In this document: positions 22,712-32,233 of the stretch, piece by piece
How the letters are laid out: the number at the start of each line of letters is the position of its first letter
How positions within the stretch are numbered: position 1 is the first letter of the stretch
Assembly (NCBI GenBank): GCA_039619475.1
Contig: CM077116.1
Location: 28,531,191 to 28,595,190, forward strand
Reading direction: 5' to 3'
Length of the DNA stretch: 64,000 nt
From: Icerya purchasi
Taxonomy: Eukaryota; Arthropoda; Insecta; Hemiptera; Monophlebidae
Translations under genes and position numbers: made by a program
The notes under the pieces: model-generated
What the model was told of the DNA's origin: nothing
What the model saw: only the letters and a program-made list of their open reading frames with translations
The model's database searches: none

Positions 22712-22839
22712 ATAATTAGGTATCCCTTTGCTGGAAGGAATGCCGTTCAAGTGATTTAAAGTCAAAACTTCCTCTGATAGCTCTAGCAGCTAGGTGTGGA
22801 AAAAAAAAAAAAAAAAAATTGTTATGTATAAATTTAGTT

Positions 22840-23033
22840 TTTAAAGGTATTCCTAAGCGATAGATTATCATAAGCTTGTTGTGTGCTATGTTCTTAAAAT
22901 TTGTGGGTACATAATTACTTTTACAATTATCACAAATAAATATAATATCTATATTTTTAGTTATCGCTTTTGTTAGGAAAATATTTCTAGCTACGCTAGA
23001 GTGATTTTCATTGTACTGTAAGATCTTGACCAT
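22840..23033 (-). pseudogene. R1-clade ORF2, start of the endonuclease domain
   Basis: The minus strand from 23033 reads MVKILQYNENHSSVARNIFL, the usual opening of an R1-type ORF2 endonuclease. A NIDIIFICDN segment (normally xDIxLIQEP) and LGIPLKTKFIHNN follow. The frame ends where the Jockey insertion begins at about 22820. In place of the usual catalytic Glu the sequence shows FICDN, suggesting decay of the active site or a divergent lineage. Together with 20360-17674 it makes one ORF2. Confidence 0.8.
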
Positions 23034-23137
23034 TGCTTATAATATGAGGTCTAATTAGGGAATACATTTATTATAAAAATATATGGAAATACTGGTATTA
23101 TTAATAATATATATTTCTTAATTTCGTATAAAGAAAT

Positions 23138-23416
23138 TTATTCTTCAGTTTCAGAATCACTGTCATGTGACTCGTCAGTTGATTTATTGAGGTTTTTTAG
23201 TAGTCTTTTAAATCGACCTTTCATTTCTCTATTCTGCAACAATCCGTAGTTTTCCGCTAACATTCTTTTTAATCCTTCAATGTCATCTGTGAAAGTTTGT
23301 ATGATATCTAATGGTTCATGTCGGCCTTTAAACATATCCATTAGAATAGTGAAATTAGTGAAGGATAATGGGTAACTTTTTTGTTCTGTTATATTTTCGG
23401 CTATTGGTGTTAACAT
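23138..23416 (-). pseudogene. R1-clade ORF1, C-terminal part after a frameshift
   Basis: The segment ends in an acidic tail (SDSETEE). It has the pattern of R1-clade ORF1 C-termini: a SFTNFTILMDMFKG block, then FTDDIEGLKRMLAENYG, then REMKGRFKRLLKNL. It directly follows, in another frame, the larger ORF1 frame that ends at 23432. A single frameshift near 23430 therefore probably split one gag-like protein. Confidence 0.7.
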
Positions 23417-23431
23417 CTCTTTTGTTGACAG

Positions 23432-24601
23432 TTAAATTTTTTTTTGAATTTTATGTGATTCTTTTTCCTTATTCGTGTTTGTTTTGTTGGTGTTTGATAA
23501 ACTAGTTTCGGTATTACTTTGTTCAGAAGGTTTATTTTGCATGTCTGTGAAAGTAAACTCCATTGTAGTTTGTGGTTCTGGTGTTACGGGATGTACTCGT
23601 TTAGCGACTGTTTGTTGTTGCTCACTTTTTTCCTTTGATACAGGAGTTTTGGAAGTATTTAATTTAACATGAGGTTTAATCAGTTTGCTGGGATTTTGTA
23701 TCGCCGGTTTGTCCTCTACCATTTTGTTCTCTTTCTCATTTTGTTGGCTAGTAGCCGGTTTGCCAGTCTGATCATTTTTCTGGTTTGTAAGTTTTGCCTG
23801 TTCTATTTTTGGACAAGTAGTTTCGTTGTGTGAGTGAGTTTTACAAGCTTTACACCACTTTTCTTCCGTTGTTATAAATATACGAAATTGTTCATCTTCA
23901 TATTTGATGATCATTGATTCTGGTATAAGAAATTGGTTTATCTTATCAGATGTTACATAAACTTGTCTATGGAAACTCAGGATATGTTTAAATTTTTCTT
24001 CAGTGAGGCCAGCTTTAATGAAAGTGATTGGGGAGGTTAGTTTCAGATTAATATTGGAAAGAGCTTGTTCAAGTATGTAGTTCGGAATATGTGGCGAAAC
24101 ATTAGACAGAACTATGCGCTTGGATGGGTTTATTAATTTACGCGTCTTAATACTTATATTATTTATAGTAAGAGACGGGTGAGATAATATAAACTGATCA
24201 GCTACATTTCTGTTCGATAAATACATACATATACGGTTGTTCGATATACGAGAGGAAAATAAAATATTGTGTGGACCAACCTTGTTGCTAACGGCTTCTA
24301 CGTAGTTGCTGAGCGGAATGTTATCAGCTGCATCGAGTATAATGGCTTGTTTTCGGTCTGGGAATTTTACAGATTCGGCCACTTTGTTATACGCTGGAGA
24401 AAATGCATTGTTTGCTGGTGTTGGTGGTGTAGTTTCTGCTGCCTTTGACGAAATCGGTGTAGGTTTGGTTGCCGACGATGCGGTGATTAGTGAGGTTAAT
24501 TGTAAACTATTTTTTGTAGATCTTGTAATTCGTAAAGTGTTTGGAAGAATTGGTGGGTCTTGCGACGGCGGTGGAGCTGTTACAGGACGATCGGGCGGCA
24601 T
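23432..24601 (-). CDS. R1-clade ORF1 (gag-like RNA-binding protein)
   Basis: A 389-codon frame on the minus strand starts at an ATG at 24599-24601. Residues 1-75 are Pro/Thr/Ser-rich. Residues about 85-235 form a conserved ORF1 core (KQAIILDAADNIPLSNYVEA, FSSRISNNRICMYLSNRNVA, IRKLINPSKRIVLSNVSPH). At about 250-266 is a single zinc knuckle (WCKACKTHSHNETTCPK). A Lys/Gln/Thr-rich tail follows. ORF1 proteins of this clade coat element RNA and act as chaperones. The start lies about 155 bp inside the element's 5' end. The final part of the protein appears displaced into another frame at 23138-23416. It could be mistaken for a host gene, but position and orientation fit the retrotransposon. Confidence 0.85.
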   Translation of the reverse strand: MPPDRPVTAPPPSQDPPILPNTLRITRSTKNSLQLTSLITASSATKPTPISSKAAETTPPTPANNAFSPAYNKVAESVKFPDRKQAIILDAADNIPLSNYVEAVSNKVGPHNILFSSRISNNRICMYLSNRNVADQFILSHPSLTINNISIKTRKLINPSKRIVLSNVSPHIPNYILEQALSNINLKLTSPITFIKAGLTEEKFKHILSFHRQVYVTSDKINQFLIPESMIIKYEDEQFRIFITTEEKWCKACKTHSHNETTCPKIEQAKLTNQKNDQTGKPATSQQNEKENKMVEDKPAIQNPSKLIKPHVKLNTSKTPVSKEKSEQQQTVAKRVHPVTPEPQTTMEFTFTDMQNKPSEQSNTETSLSNTNKTNTNKEKESHKIQKKI

Positions 24602-24641
24602 AATGGCGGTGCCGTCCGTACACCTAATTTGTTTATATTAT

Positions 24642-24749
24642 AACGATTTTAACGAAACACGGGTTTACACGATCTTTTCCGTTCGACTTAAAATCAACGA
24701 TTTTAACGAAACACGAGTATACACGACCTTTTTCGTTCGACTTAAAACC
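24642..24749 (-). repeat. Two 54-bp tandem repeats at the 5' end of the R1 element
   Basis: Units 24642-24695 and 24696-24749 both begin AACGATTTTAACGAAACACG and end in TTCGACTTAAAA plus two or three bases. They differ at a handful of positions. They occupy nearly all of the leader between the element's 5' boundary (24756) and the ORF1 start (24601). They could be promoter monomers, as known for some other LINEs. That function is inferred. Confidence 0.9.
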
Positions 24750-24756
24750 ATCTGTG

Positions 24757-25042
24757 ATAAATACTCGTTAATAATCACGTGGAAGGCAATGGCAAACCAC
24801 CACGTATACCATCATATGCGCGCTAGTTAAGTACACAGCAGACATACATGGGACTGCACTTTTGTAAAACGATGTAAATCAAACGATTATTGATCAGTTC
24901 CGAATGAAGTCTTGCGCGTGTATGTTACACTTGCGTTGTGTATAACAATAATTGCTAGTACACTACCTATATCTGTACAGCTGAGATGTACGAATAGGTA
25001 GTCGCCGACACTCAGAAGCTGAGTATGGCGTTATCAAGAAGA
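24757..25042 (+). repeat. SINE-A copy 2, right part
   Basis: The sequence continues SINE-A after the R1 insertion: AATCACGTGGAAGGCAATGG, then a body matching 6640-6890, ending in a hairpin (CTCAG AAG CTGAG, 25011-25023), a short linker and an AAGAAGAAA tail at 25035-25043. SINE-B starts directly after it. Confidence 0.8.
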
Positions 25043-25310
25043 AAGCGCGGTAGTCTAGTAGTTAAGGCGCTTGGCTACCAAACCAGAGGTCACGGGTTCG
25101 AGACCTGTCTCGTTCCGGATCGAAGTCGCTCCCAAGTATCTATCCAATCTGAAATTGAATACCAGAGAATTATCTGAGGGAAAGTAAAGGCGGATTCCAA
25201 GTAGAAAGGAATTGGTCCCTCTACTCTCATTAGTGCCGTTGAGCTTTGTACGTTGTTAACCTTAACTTCACAATCCATGATACCTTATGAAGGGCATGGG
25301 ACTTACTTAT
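25043..25310 (+). repeat. SINE-B, copy with tRNA-like head
   Basis: It begins with a tRNA-like head. An A-box-like TAGTCTAGTAGTTAAGG (about 25049) and a B box GGTTCGAGACC (about 25095) are at tRNA-like spacing. A body including AAGTAAAGGCG and AGTGCCGTTGAGC follows. The head recurs, decayed, at 50459, and the body at 1590. I do not call a tRNA gene, because acceptor-stem pairing is poor and the body is repeated elsewhere without it. It abuts the SINE-A tail, so the two may sometimes move together or lie side by side by chance. Confidence 0.7.
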
Positions 25311-25694
25311 ATTATTTTTATATCGCAGATGGTGAAATTAAGATTTCGTATTTAAGGGTCTATGTGGAGAGAATATCGGGAGCCGATCTTTTTTTCTATG
25401 TAATTAGCCTATATACGTTTATGTTAATAGCTCTATAAAAATATATTTTTCCTTTCGAATTACGGCCCATATAGTGTACACCTTGGGAATAGCGGGATTT
25501 CCTTAAAACTGTGTAAAGGGTTTTCGCAGTAATTAAATAGGCGGTCTACGCGTTTAAGATACGTCTCCAATAGGCTCTCTAAGTTATATTACGCAGTTTC
25601 TCTGCTATATACCTTTTTGTGTAAATAACTATCGAAGAAAAAGATGATGTGGAAATAGTTTCCATGCGAGAATCCTAGAATGGTCGTATTTAAT
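25311..25694. other. No gene recognised
   Basis: Non-coding sequence between SINE-B and the plus-strand I-clade copy. Nothing matched. Confidence 0.5.
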
Positions 25695-27050
25695 TTAATC
25701 TAAATAAGATTAACCTACGACTGCCAGGTGTTGTTCTACTCAGCTAGTAAACAGCTCATAAAATCACTCGAACCAACACGCTGCCTTAAGTACCATCCTT
25801 AGGGCGCATCGAACATCCCCTACGGAGGTTGTCTGTGTGCTAGCAGGAATCCCTCCATTATCCTATATATCATATTTAACTTCCCTCCCGTGATCACCTA
25901 TACTGGTATCAACAAACCACTTTCTCTCAAGGAGCACTACTATTCCTCCTTCATACTTTCAAAATGATCCAACATCTGATATCCTAAATTCCTCGACTGA
26001 AAAAAATATCGAATACAATCCGGATCCTGTTCCCAAAAGAACCACCATGGGAATACTGGCCATTGATTGTACACTTATCACTCCTGAACTATCGTGAGAA
26101 CCAATATACAGCTCGCCAGAATGGCACTGGAAAAATACAAACTTACACACACGTTTATACGGATGGAGCGAAAGAAGATGTCGCCGAAACAGTGTCCACT
26201 CCCACAACATGTGCCTACCTAATTTCAGGTGAAGTGTAAGCAGTGATGCTACATGTGATTATTTTTCCATATTGGAAGCTGAACTAAATGGAATCCTCGT
26301 TGGATTGGAAGCGCGCGAGCGGTGTAAGTCTGACAACAAACAATATATAATTATTACAGATTCTCTGCCTTCCCTTAAAGCTATTCGGTCACTTAAACCG
26401 GTTCACTAGTATACAAAATAAGATCTACGGTGCATCGCCTTGTCCAAGAGGGGATGCAAGCAGGGTTCCTTTGGGCGCCGGCACATGTTGGAATACCCGG
26501 AAACGAATGTGTAGACCGGGTCGCCGAGGCAACTTTGTCTGCCCCTATGTCATTTGATGCCGCATCACCAAAAATAGTTTCCTTCCTATATAGAAGTATG
26601 AAAGAACTTTGGATTTCACCCTGGTCACAATAAGTAACCTTTCTAAGGGATATCAAACTTGGTGTCCACCGATCCAAATGTCCAAAAAAGTAATTCTCTA
26701 TTCTTAATAGGTTGTGACTGGGACATACATATCCGTATCAATCATATCCTCCGGAGAGCCCCTCCACCAATTTCTTGCCCATTTGCAATAGTGGTACCTT
26801 CGATTGATCACATTATGAAGCAATGCAAACGTTTAAGTAGAAATAAGGACGAACCGCTACAGATTCTCTCGGGCAATCGCCCAGAACAGGTTCAGACAGT
26901 GCTAACTTTTCTCAACACAAATAACCTATTAAGTAAACTGTAATAACCCCTATGCTCGCTGTGCCGTAATGACCCAGCAGTTATACACGGCAAGCGAGTA
27001 GATAATAGGGAGAAAAACAAAAAATAACCGTAAAAAAAAGAAGAGATACG
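25695..27050 (+). pseudogene. I-clade retrotransposon copy 2 (RNase H end), degenerate
   Basis: The plus strand matches the minus-strand copy at 13797-15190, reading from the RT tail (RLTYDCQVL) through TYTHVYTDGAK (RNase H Asp), LEAELNGILVG (Glu), IITDSLPSLKAI (Asp) and PAHVGIPGNECVDRVAE (Asp). It ends IDHIMKQCKRLSRNKDEP, RPEQVQTVLTFLNTNN and a stop near 26942. Several frameshifts and stops interrupt it, for example around 26235 and 26400. The 3' untranslated regions also match (GTGCCGTAATGACCC here). It keeps the Gln codon that is a stop in the other copy, so the two arose from a common intact source. Confidence 0.9.
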
Positions 27051-28200
27051 GCACTGTTTGAATTTTTCTTCTAAAACCGTCATGTGAGACAATTTTAATT
27101 TTCATTTATTTTCCCTTTTTAGCGTGTAAAACCCGCAAAACAATGAAATGGAAAAAGTCGTTGGTCAAATATTTCATTGTAAAAGAACCGGTGATAAATA
27201 CTGTAGAAAAATATAAGACCAGGTCTCTCGTCCAATTTGAGATAACCTGTTCGACGGAAAGGTTTGAATGATCATGTAAAAAGTTTGGATGAGATGGTCA
27301 CTATGGGAAGGCTAAGGTTGAATGTCTTTTTTCATTCATTAAAACTTTTTTCATGTATACTTTTTTTTTATAATTTTTGTATAAATATTAAATATATATA
27401 TTGAAGGTGTCTGAAACTACCGGTTGAGCTTAATCTCGTCCAGAAAAACTTCTTACATGCTCTACTACTACAAGTGCATATTCTCATGACAAAGATATAA
27501 ACTGCTTGTTCGCATGAGTTCTGTACCAGTTCCTTTTATATATATATATAATAATGATGATAACGTACATTATGTAAAATACATAAGTAGATAATGTACA
27601 TTATCATTATAATTTTACATACTTATACATTTTCACAACATACGCAGGAGTGTACGATTTAAAGTAATTTAGAATAAACATTTTTCTAGAAAAATCAGTG
27701 AAGAACAAGATAATTTTCTTTTTTTTTTTTTTTTTTTGATTTTTTTTCTTAGATTTTTTTTATTAGCTGGCTTTTGTGGACTCTAAACCCCTGTATAATA
27801 AATACGCCGCGAAAAAAAAAAAAAAAAAAAAACTGCTCATCAGCACATTATAAAGATCTGAAACAACTTAATAATCGTTTTCGTTGCGAGTTATACAATC
27901 TGAAATCACTTAAGCGAGGCAGTTCGCTTTTCATTTCTATTTTTTTTTTTTTTTTTTTCGTCATTTATTTGGACTCGTTTTCTTTGGGGCAACCGCGAGC
28001 CAGCCTTAAAACGGGCATTAGTTTAAAAGTTCTTTTCTATTCTCTATATCGATTATTATTTCATACTTCGTATTATTTATAAACGTTCGCGCCAGACGAC
28101 CCTACTCTTCAATAGGCGATATCGAGAAATAAAAAAAAAACGTAATTAAATTAATATTTATCGCGCCCTATCGGCCAACACTGCCGTTTAAAAATATTTA
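27051..28200. other. Non-coding, homopolymer-rich
   Basis: The stretch holds a short imperfect palindrome (arms 27551-27573 and 27591-27610), T runs at 27719-27737 and 27942-27958, and an A run at 27811-27831. The open frames that cross these runs are artefacts of low complexity. Confidence 0.6.
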
Positions 28201-28203
28201 CAT

Positions 28204-28310
28204 TATATATAGGGGAAACAAAAAACTAATTATTATATAGGAAAAAAAATCTAATTAATATATAAAGAAAGAAAAAAAATACTAATTAATATATAGGAAA
28301 AAACTGAGAA
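28204..28310. repeat. Small minisatellite, about four 27-31 bp units
   Basis: Units of the form ATATAGGAAAAAA followed by ACTAATTAAT repeat about four times with A-run length variation. It lies about 550 bp upstream of the host exon. Confidence 0.7.
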
Positions 28311-28561
28311 ACAAACATTCCACTTTGGAGCAATACAGAAATTAGAACATAATGCGTGCAAGATGAGTCTGTTATTAATGATTAATCGCGATCTAACAGA
28401 AACAAATGGAGAATCGGACGGATCGCATGCGTCCGTCTGTCTATACAACGAGGCAGCACGAACTGTCAGCATGAAAATGTGTTCGTTTTAGTCGATCATT
28501 TCGCTGCGATGTTCTTTGGACCCTTCGGGCACTACGGTGGAGCAGCGACGGTCAGAATTTT

Positions 28562-28655
28562 TCCGTTTTCCTTCCTTTTTTTCTTTTTTTCTTTTCTTTT
28601 TCTTTTTTTCTTTTCTTTTTCTTTTTTTCTTTTTTGTTTTTTCTTTTTTTTGTAA
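28562..28655. repeat. Polypyrimidine tract (CTTTT-type)
   Basis: An almost pure C/T stretch of tandem CTTTTT-like units lies about 200 bp upstream of the host start codon. Both-strand frames across it are low-complexity artefacts. Confidence 0.85.
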
Positions 28656-28868
28656 AAAAATTTTATTGGCTTTAGCATCGACCAGTGATAGACAGTCCAC
28701 GCGTGATCGGTTGTCGCTGTGCTCGCGTTTGGAGACACGTTCTCTCATTCTAGATAAGGTGCCGCGCCGCGCCCGTATGTAACGTTTTTGCGTTCTACTT
28801 CGGTTACTCCGGTTGCCTCTTACTGATGAGGAGACCGTCTGAGAATTTTGACAGACATCAAGAAGAAA

Positions 28869-29376
28869 ATGCCGTCCTCAACCTCGTACCATCATCCCTT
28901 CGTTCACATCGTCACCACCATGATCGTCATTGGCAGCGTGACGTTTTCCAGACAGTCGGCGTTCGAAGGTGCCGATAAAGTGTCCTCGACGGCCGCAACA
29001 GTCGCTGCCGAAATACCGACGACGATTCCGGCCGAAGATGAAAAGAATCGTACCGACGCCTTGTCACCGGCACCGAGCGACAGCAATGCCGGCAATGGCT
29101 CGTCCTCCTATTCATCGGCCGCTCTGATGAACGAGCCGGTAGAGACGTTTCTGCAGAACACGCGCATCGCCCGCAGAGTCCAATATATTAATCAGCAGTT
29201 GACCAACACGCTGAAAATACGAAATGCGAACAGCAATGCGCGGACGTTGACGAATCTGCCGAACGTCTTGGTCGAGAAGTTGCTTCCCATGGCAGCCACC
29301 TCGCAGACCGAGTACTACGTCTCAGACGATCCCGAGCGAACCAGACGCAGACAAGTGGTACTGTTTTCGGAAGAAG
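28869..29376 (+). CDS. First coding exon of an unrecognised secreted or membrane protein
   Basis: The local base composition rises sharply in GC and the frame uses many G/C-ending codons, unlike every transposon frame nearby. The first ATG (28869) opens with a short hydrophilic stretch and then HIVTTMIVIGSVTFS, a hydrophobic segment that could be a signal peptide or anchor. Ser/Thr/Ala-rich residues 40-90 follow. A more conserved-looking part is next (VETFLQNTRIARRVQYINQQ, LPNVLVEKLLPMAATSQ). A basic RTRRR cluster, possibly a furin-like site, lies near the end. The frame meets a good splice donor, AAG|GTAAAT, after 29376. That gives 169 codons plus one base (phase 1); downstream exons must exist. 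I do not recognise the family. Reading on past the donor gives a frame to 29459, but that part looks intronic. Confidence 0.7.
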
Positions 29377-29378
29377 GT
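29377..29378 (+). promoter_or_regulatory. Predicted splice donor of the host exon
   Basis: The GT of GAAGAAG|GTAAAT matches the MAG|GTRAGT consensus at most positions. GC richness ends here and AT-rich sequence begins. Confidence 0.6.
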
Positions 29379-29797
29379 AAATACAAACATTATAATATCG
29401 TCGCCTTTCCTACGACTACTATGTCTGTGTCGAGGGCACTTGTTCCTCGCGCACATTAGTGTAACACAAACGCGCTTAGTCTTCGGATATTTATTAACGT
29501 TGCGACGGTCAGTTGTTGTTTTTCACGTCCCCCCCCCACCCCCTGTAACTCCGTATTTGCATACGTTACATAAGACTTTCTTTGCAGCTGCTACTTCTTC
29601 AAAGAAATTCGTAAATGTTAGAATCTCACTCTCATCGTTTTTCGTTTCAATGAATTTCGATTTTGCACCAAAATAAAATGCTTCAAAAGGTTTTGATTAC
29701 TTTTTTTTTTTTTGGATTATAACCGTTTAAAGACACACATACTCCGCTGTTGGGTAAAATATCAACACCGATAAATTGTTGTTTGTTTTTTTAAATA

Positions 29798-30345
29798 TGG
29801 ACTTCAAAATTTGCTCCAAAAATTCGAAAAAGAAAGTAAGTGTCCGAGATAACTTGCGGTAATATACCTTAAGGAAAAATTATAATTACTCTTAAGCAGC
29901 ACTAATATCTATTAGAGTCGGTACCAAATTCAAATTGTGACGACGGTTATTAAATGAATATAAATCAGCCAAGTGTTTCCAAAACGGCAAAAATATTTAA
30001 TGCGATTTTCTCACAATATTCGGTGCCGACTCAAATAAAGTATTGTTTGCTTATAAGGATAATAATTATAATATTCCATTTAAGCAAAATAGTCCGTATA
30101 ATATTTTTTTAGCGGCTACAATCAGTTCCGAATGAAGTCTTGCGTGTGTACGTCTGCGTTGCATATTACAATTGCCTAGTACACAACCTATATCTGTACA
30201 GCTAAATGTACGAATAGGTTGCGCTAACGCGCTATGTAGCGTACGGCACCTGAAGAAGAAGAATATTTTTTTATAATTGCGTATCTTTAATTTTTATATT
30301 TTGGAGTATTTTTATTAAGTTTTCATCGGATCAAATTTTAAAGTC
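29798..30345. mobile_element. Foldback MITE, copy 2, carrying a SINE insertion
   Basis: The outer arms (GACTTCAAAATTTG at 29801; complement near 30335) and inner arms (TTAGAGTCGGTACC at 29914; complement near 30027) match the arrangement of the MITE at 9868-10283. The right arm is split by SINE-A copy 3 (30112-30261). Removing it leaves about 390 bp, similar to copy 1. The arms have diverged more than in copy 1. Confidence 0.7.
30112..30261 (+). repeat. SINE-A copy 3 with perfect 12-bp target duplication
   Basis: The sequence from AATCAGTTCCGAATGAAGTC on matches the 3' part of SINE-A copies 1 and 2. It ends in a hairpin (CGCTA TG TAGCG, 30230-30241), a linker and a GAAGAAGAAG tail. AATATTTTTTTA occurs exactly at 30100-30111 and 30262-30273, proving insertion of a 5'-truncated SINE into the MITE arm. 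Confidence 0.9.
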
Positions 30346-31837
30346 GGTATTTTTTTCTGTTTAAATAATTTCGCAATTTTAAGCGTAAATATTTTTTAGT
30401 AATAATAGACTAACTAAAAATACCCCGCTACCTTCTGTGCTCTATGAAAATTATCGAGTGTCTATGATACAAAAACGTAATCTTTCCGTCAGTGACGAGC
30501 TTGCAAATCGCCTTACGAAGATTTTAATTATCTTTATTCGGATCTTTACTTTTGTCCAAACTAACGTTGATAACACTTTCCCACTCGTGTTTACCTCTTT
30601 AACAAACTTTTAGCGGTTCATATTTCACTTCTCCGTAATATATTCTGATGAAAATTTTTCGGCTAATTTTTGTCCGGCTACTTAAGAAACCGTTTTTTTT
30701 TTTTTTTTCTTTTCAAGTTACTTTATGAGATACTCAATCAGCGATCACTGAAATTCATCATAACTCATACGAGACCCCACCTGCCAGACCACCTATGGCA
30801 TCACTAATGAGATCGATAGTACAATTTTGAATAAACATCACTCCTAGGAGATATGCACCGTAATGATTTCCGCCAATAACTGAGATTAAAAATGGCGCTA
30901 TTTTCATATCCGCTTCTTTTTTTTTTTTTTTTGTTTTACCCGAATCTACCACCGTTTCTGTGATAATTAATATTAGAGTCACTATTTCCGGTCTAATTTA
31001 AAAATTTTTGATCTATTAGATTTTAAAATTTTGGGGGTTCTTACTTTTTCTATATATTCTAGCGACCGAAAAATGCCATTAAAAATAAAACCGGCACCTG
31101 CGTATTTTTTATACAGAATTACATTGTGACATATGGCCTTTCGAATGACGATATTTCGTTGTAATAAAAACATAAACGATCGACATCGTGAACCGAATGA
31201 AATGTTCACTATAGCATAAATATAAACAGGGGTAACGTTTAACTTACGCATTTTTGTTGGGTACACATTTTTACGCGATGAACAAACTTTTGATCCGCCC
31301 CGCCATCTCACATTCACGTCAAAAATCAACTCTCTGGCTGCCATTTCGTGTCGTGGACTTTTTTTAAATACATTCGGTAATTTTTAGTCTAATTACATTA
31401 AAAAGTCGTTTTCTTTTCAAGAGTCGTGGTTTTGCACGACAAATAGAAAACTCGAAGCCTCAATCACGTTTGTTGCATTAGATAAAAACATTAGCCCGAA
31501 GATTTTTTTGTTTCTTTTTAAGTGTATTTTACACTCAAAAGCGATACTCCTCGCTATTCAAAAGGAATGTCTCTCATTAATGATCGATAATAAACGAAGA
31601 ATCAATAAAATTCATATGAATAAAATTAAAAGTTACACGTGAAGAAACATAAAAAACAAGTAACATAATACAAAACCCTGTTTTTGAAGCTGGTAAAAAT
31701 AACGAAAAATTACGAACAACAAACGTCTTATGCGCTAATAATATTTATTTTCGGTGAATAGCATTCCATCTTTAATTAGATAAGAGAGAAGAAAACGTAT
31801 GGCTATATATGCATGAAATTTGTATCGCCTAAATCAG
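30346..31837. other. No gene supported
   Basis: A 120-codon minus-strand frame (31344-30982) and the frame following it resemble no family I know and lack coding-like composition. I leave them uncalled. The rest is AT-rich with a T run at 30917-30931. Confidence 0.45.
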
Positions 31838-32225
31838 AGGCAGATCCAGAGAGACATTACGGAGGGGATGATATGATTACGTAATATCTTCTCTACGGTA
31901 GGCAGTAGACTTGAGAAATACCCCTTGTTTCATAAAGGAAATCAAATCTTTTTAGAAATTTAAAAATATTTTAAAAATACATAATTATTACAATTTTCAA
32001 TTTAACCTTTTTCTTATATTTAGAGGTGAAAAATAAAACGAAGTTATAAAATTATAACTTAAATATGGTAGTTTAGAAATAGTAAGAAAAATAGTATTTT
32101 TATTAGACTTTATTTTTATTTTTGTTAATAATCCGATCTGAATTTTTCGTTCGTGAGCAAGTTTAAATACATATATTTCTCATTGAATTATTTTTAATTA
32201 AAATTGCAAAATAAAAATTAAAAAT
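31838..32225 (-). repeat. Dispersed repeat X, copy 1
   Basis: The reverse complement of this stretch aligns by eye with 37257-37675 over most of its length. Shared blocks include TTTATTTTGCAATTTTAATT, ATAATTATGTATTTTTAAAA and GATRTTACGTAAT. The end away from 32225 contains GGCAGATCCAGAG, and a similar CGGATCC occurs at 37031. These could be terminal motifs of a non-autonomous DNA element. There is no coding capacity. Confidence 0.7.
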
Positions 32226-32233
32226 AAATAAAA

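Larger units (their letters stand above)
20355..22818 (+). mobile_element. 5'-truncated Jockey-clade retrotransposon inserted in the R1 element
   Basis: It begins inside its endonuclease domain, carries the full RT, and ends in a poly(A) run at 22800-22818. It lies in the opposite orientation to the R1-clade host. R1 coding sequence is readable on both sides (YIPPN block on the left, FIHNN block on the right), so the host was intact before the insertion. I found no convincing target-site duplication; one may have been lost or be too short to see. Confidence 0.88.
17467..24756 (-). mobile_element. Nearly full-length R1-clade retrotransposon, interrupted by a Jockey insertion
   Basis: The element is flanked by a 16-bp target duplication, ATAAATACTCGTTAAT, at 17451-17466 and 24757-24772. 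It reads on the minus strand. From its 5' end come a short leader with two 54-bp tandem repeats (24642-24749), ORF1 (24601-23138), the start of ORF2 (23033-22840), a plus-strand Jockey insertion (about 20355-22818), the rest of ORF2 (20360-17674), a 3' untranslated region and a poly(A) tail (T run from 17467). Without the insertion it would be about 4.8 kb, within the normal size range of R1-clade elements. It sits inside SINE-A copy 2. Confidence 0.9.

Noticed and set aside
20355..22825. Target duplication of the nested Jockey from AACAAT on the left and ATTGTT on the right
   Set aside because: The two are inverted, not direct, repeats; no direct duplication could be identified.
25043..25116. 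tRNA gene at the start of SINE-B
   Set aside because: A- and B-box-like words are present, but the acceptor stem does not pair well and the sequence continues into a body repeated at 1590 and 50459. A tRNA-derived SINE is the better reading.
28516..28782. Overlapping plus and minus frames across the CTTTT tract
   Set aside because: They are kept open by low-complexity polypyrimidine sequence; no protein-like composition outside it.
28825..28850. Hammerhead-like CTGATGAGG before the host start codon
   Set aside because: No GAAA box or matching stems at the right distance; single CTGATGA words occur by chance.
30982..31344. 120-codon minus-strand frame as a gene
   Set aside because: AT-rich, no recognisable motif, no splice or codon-use support.
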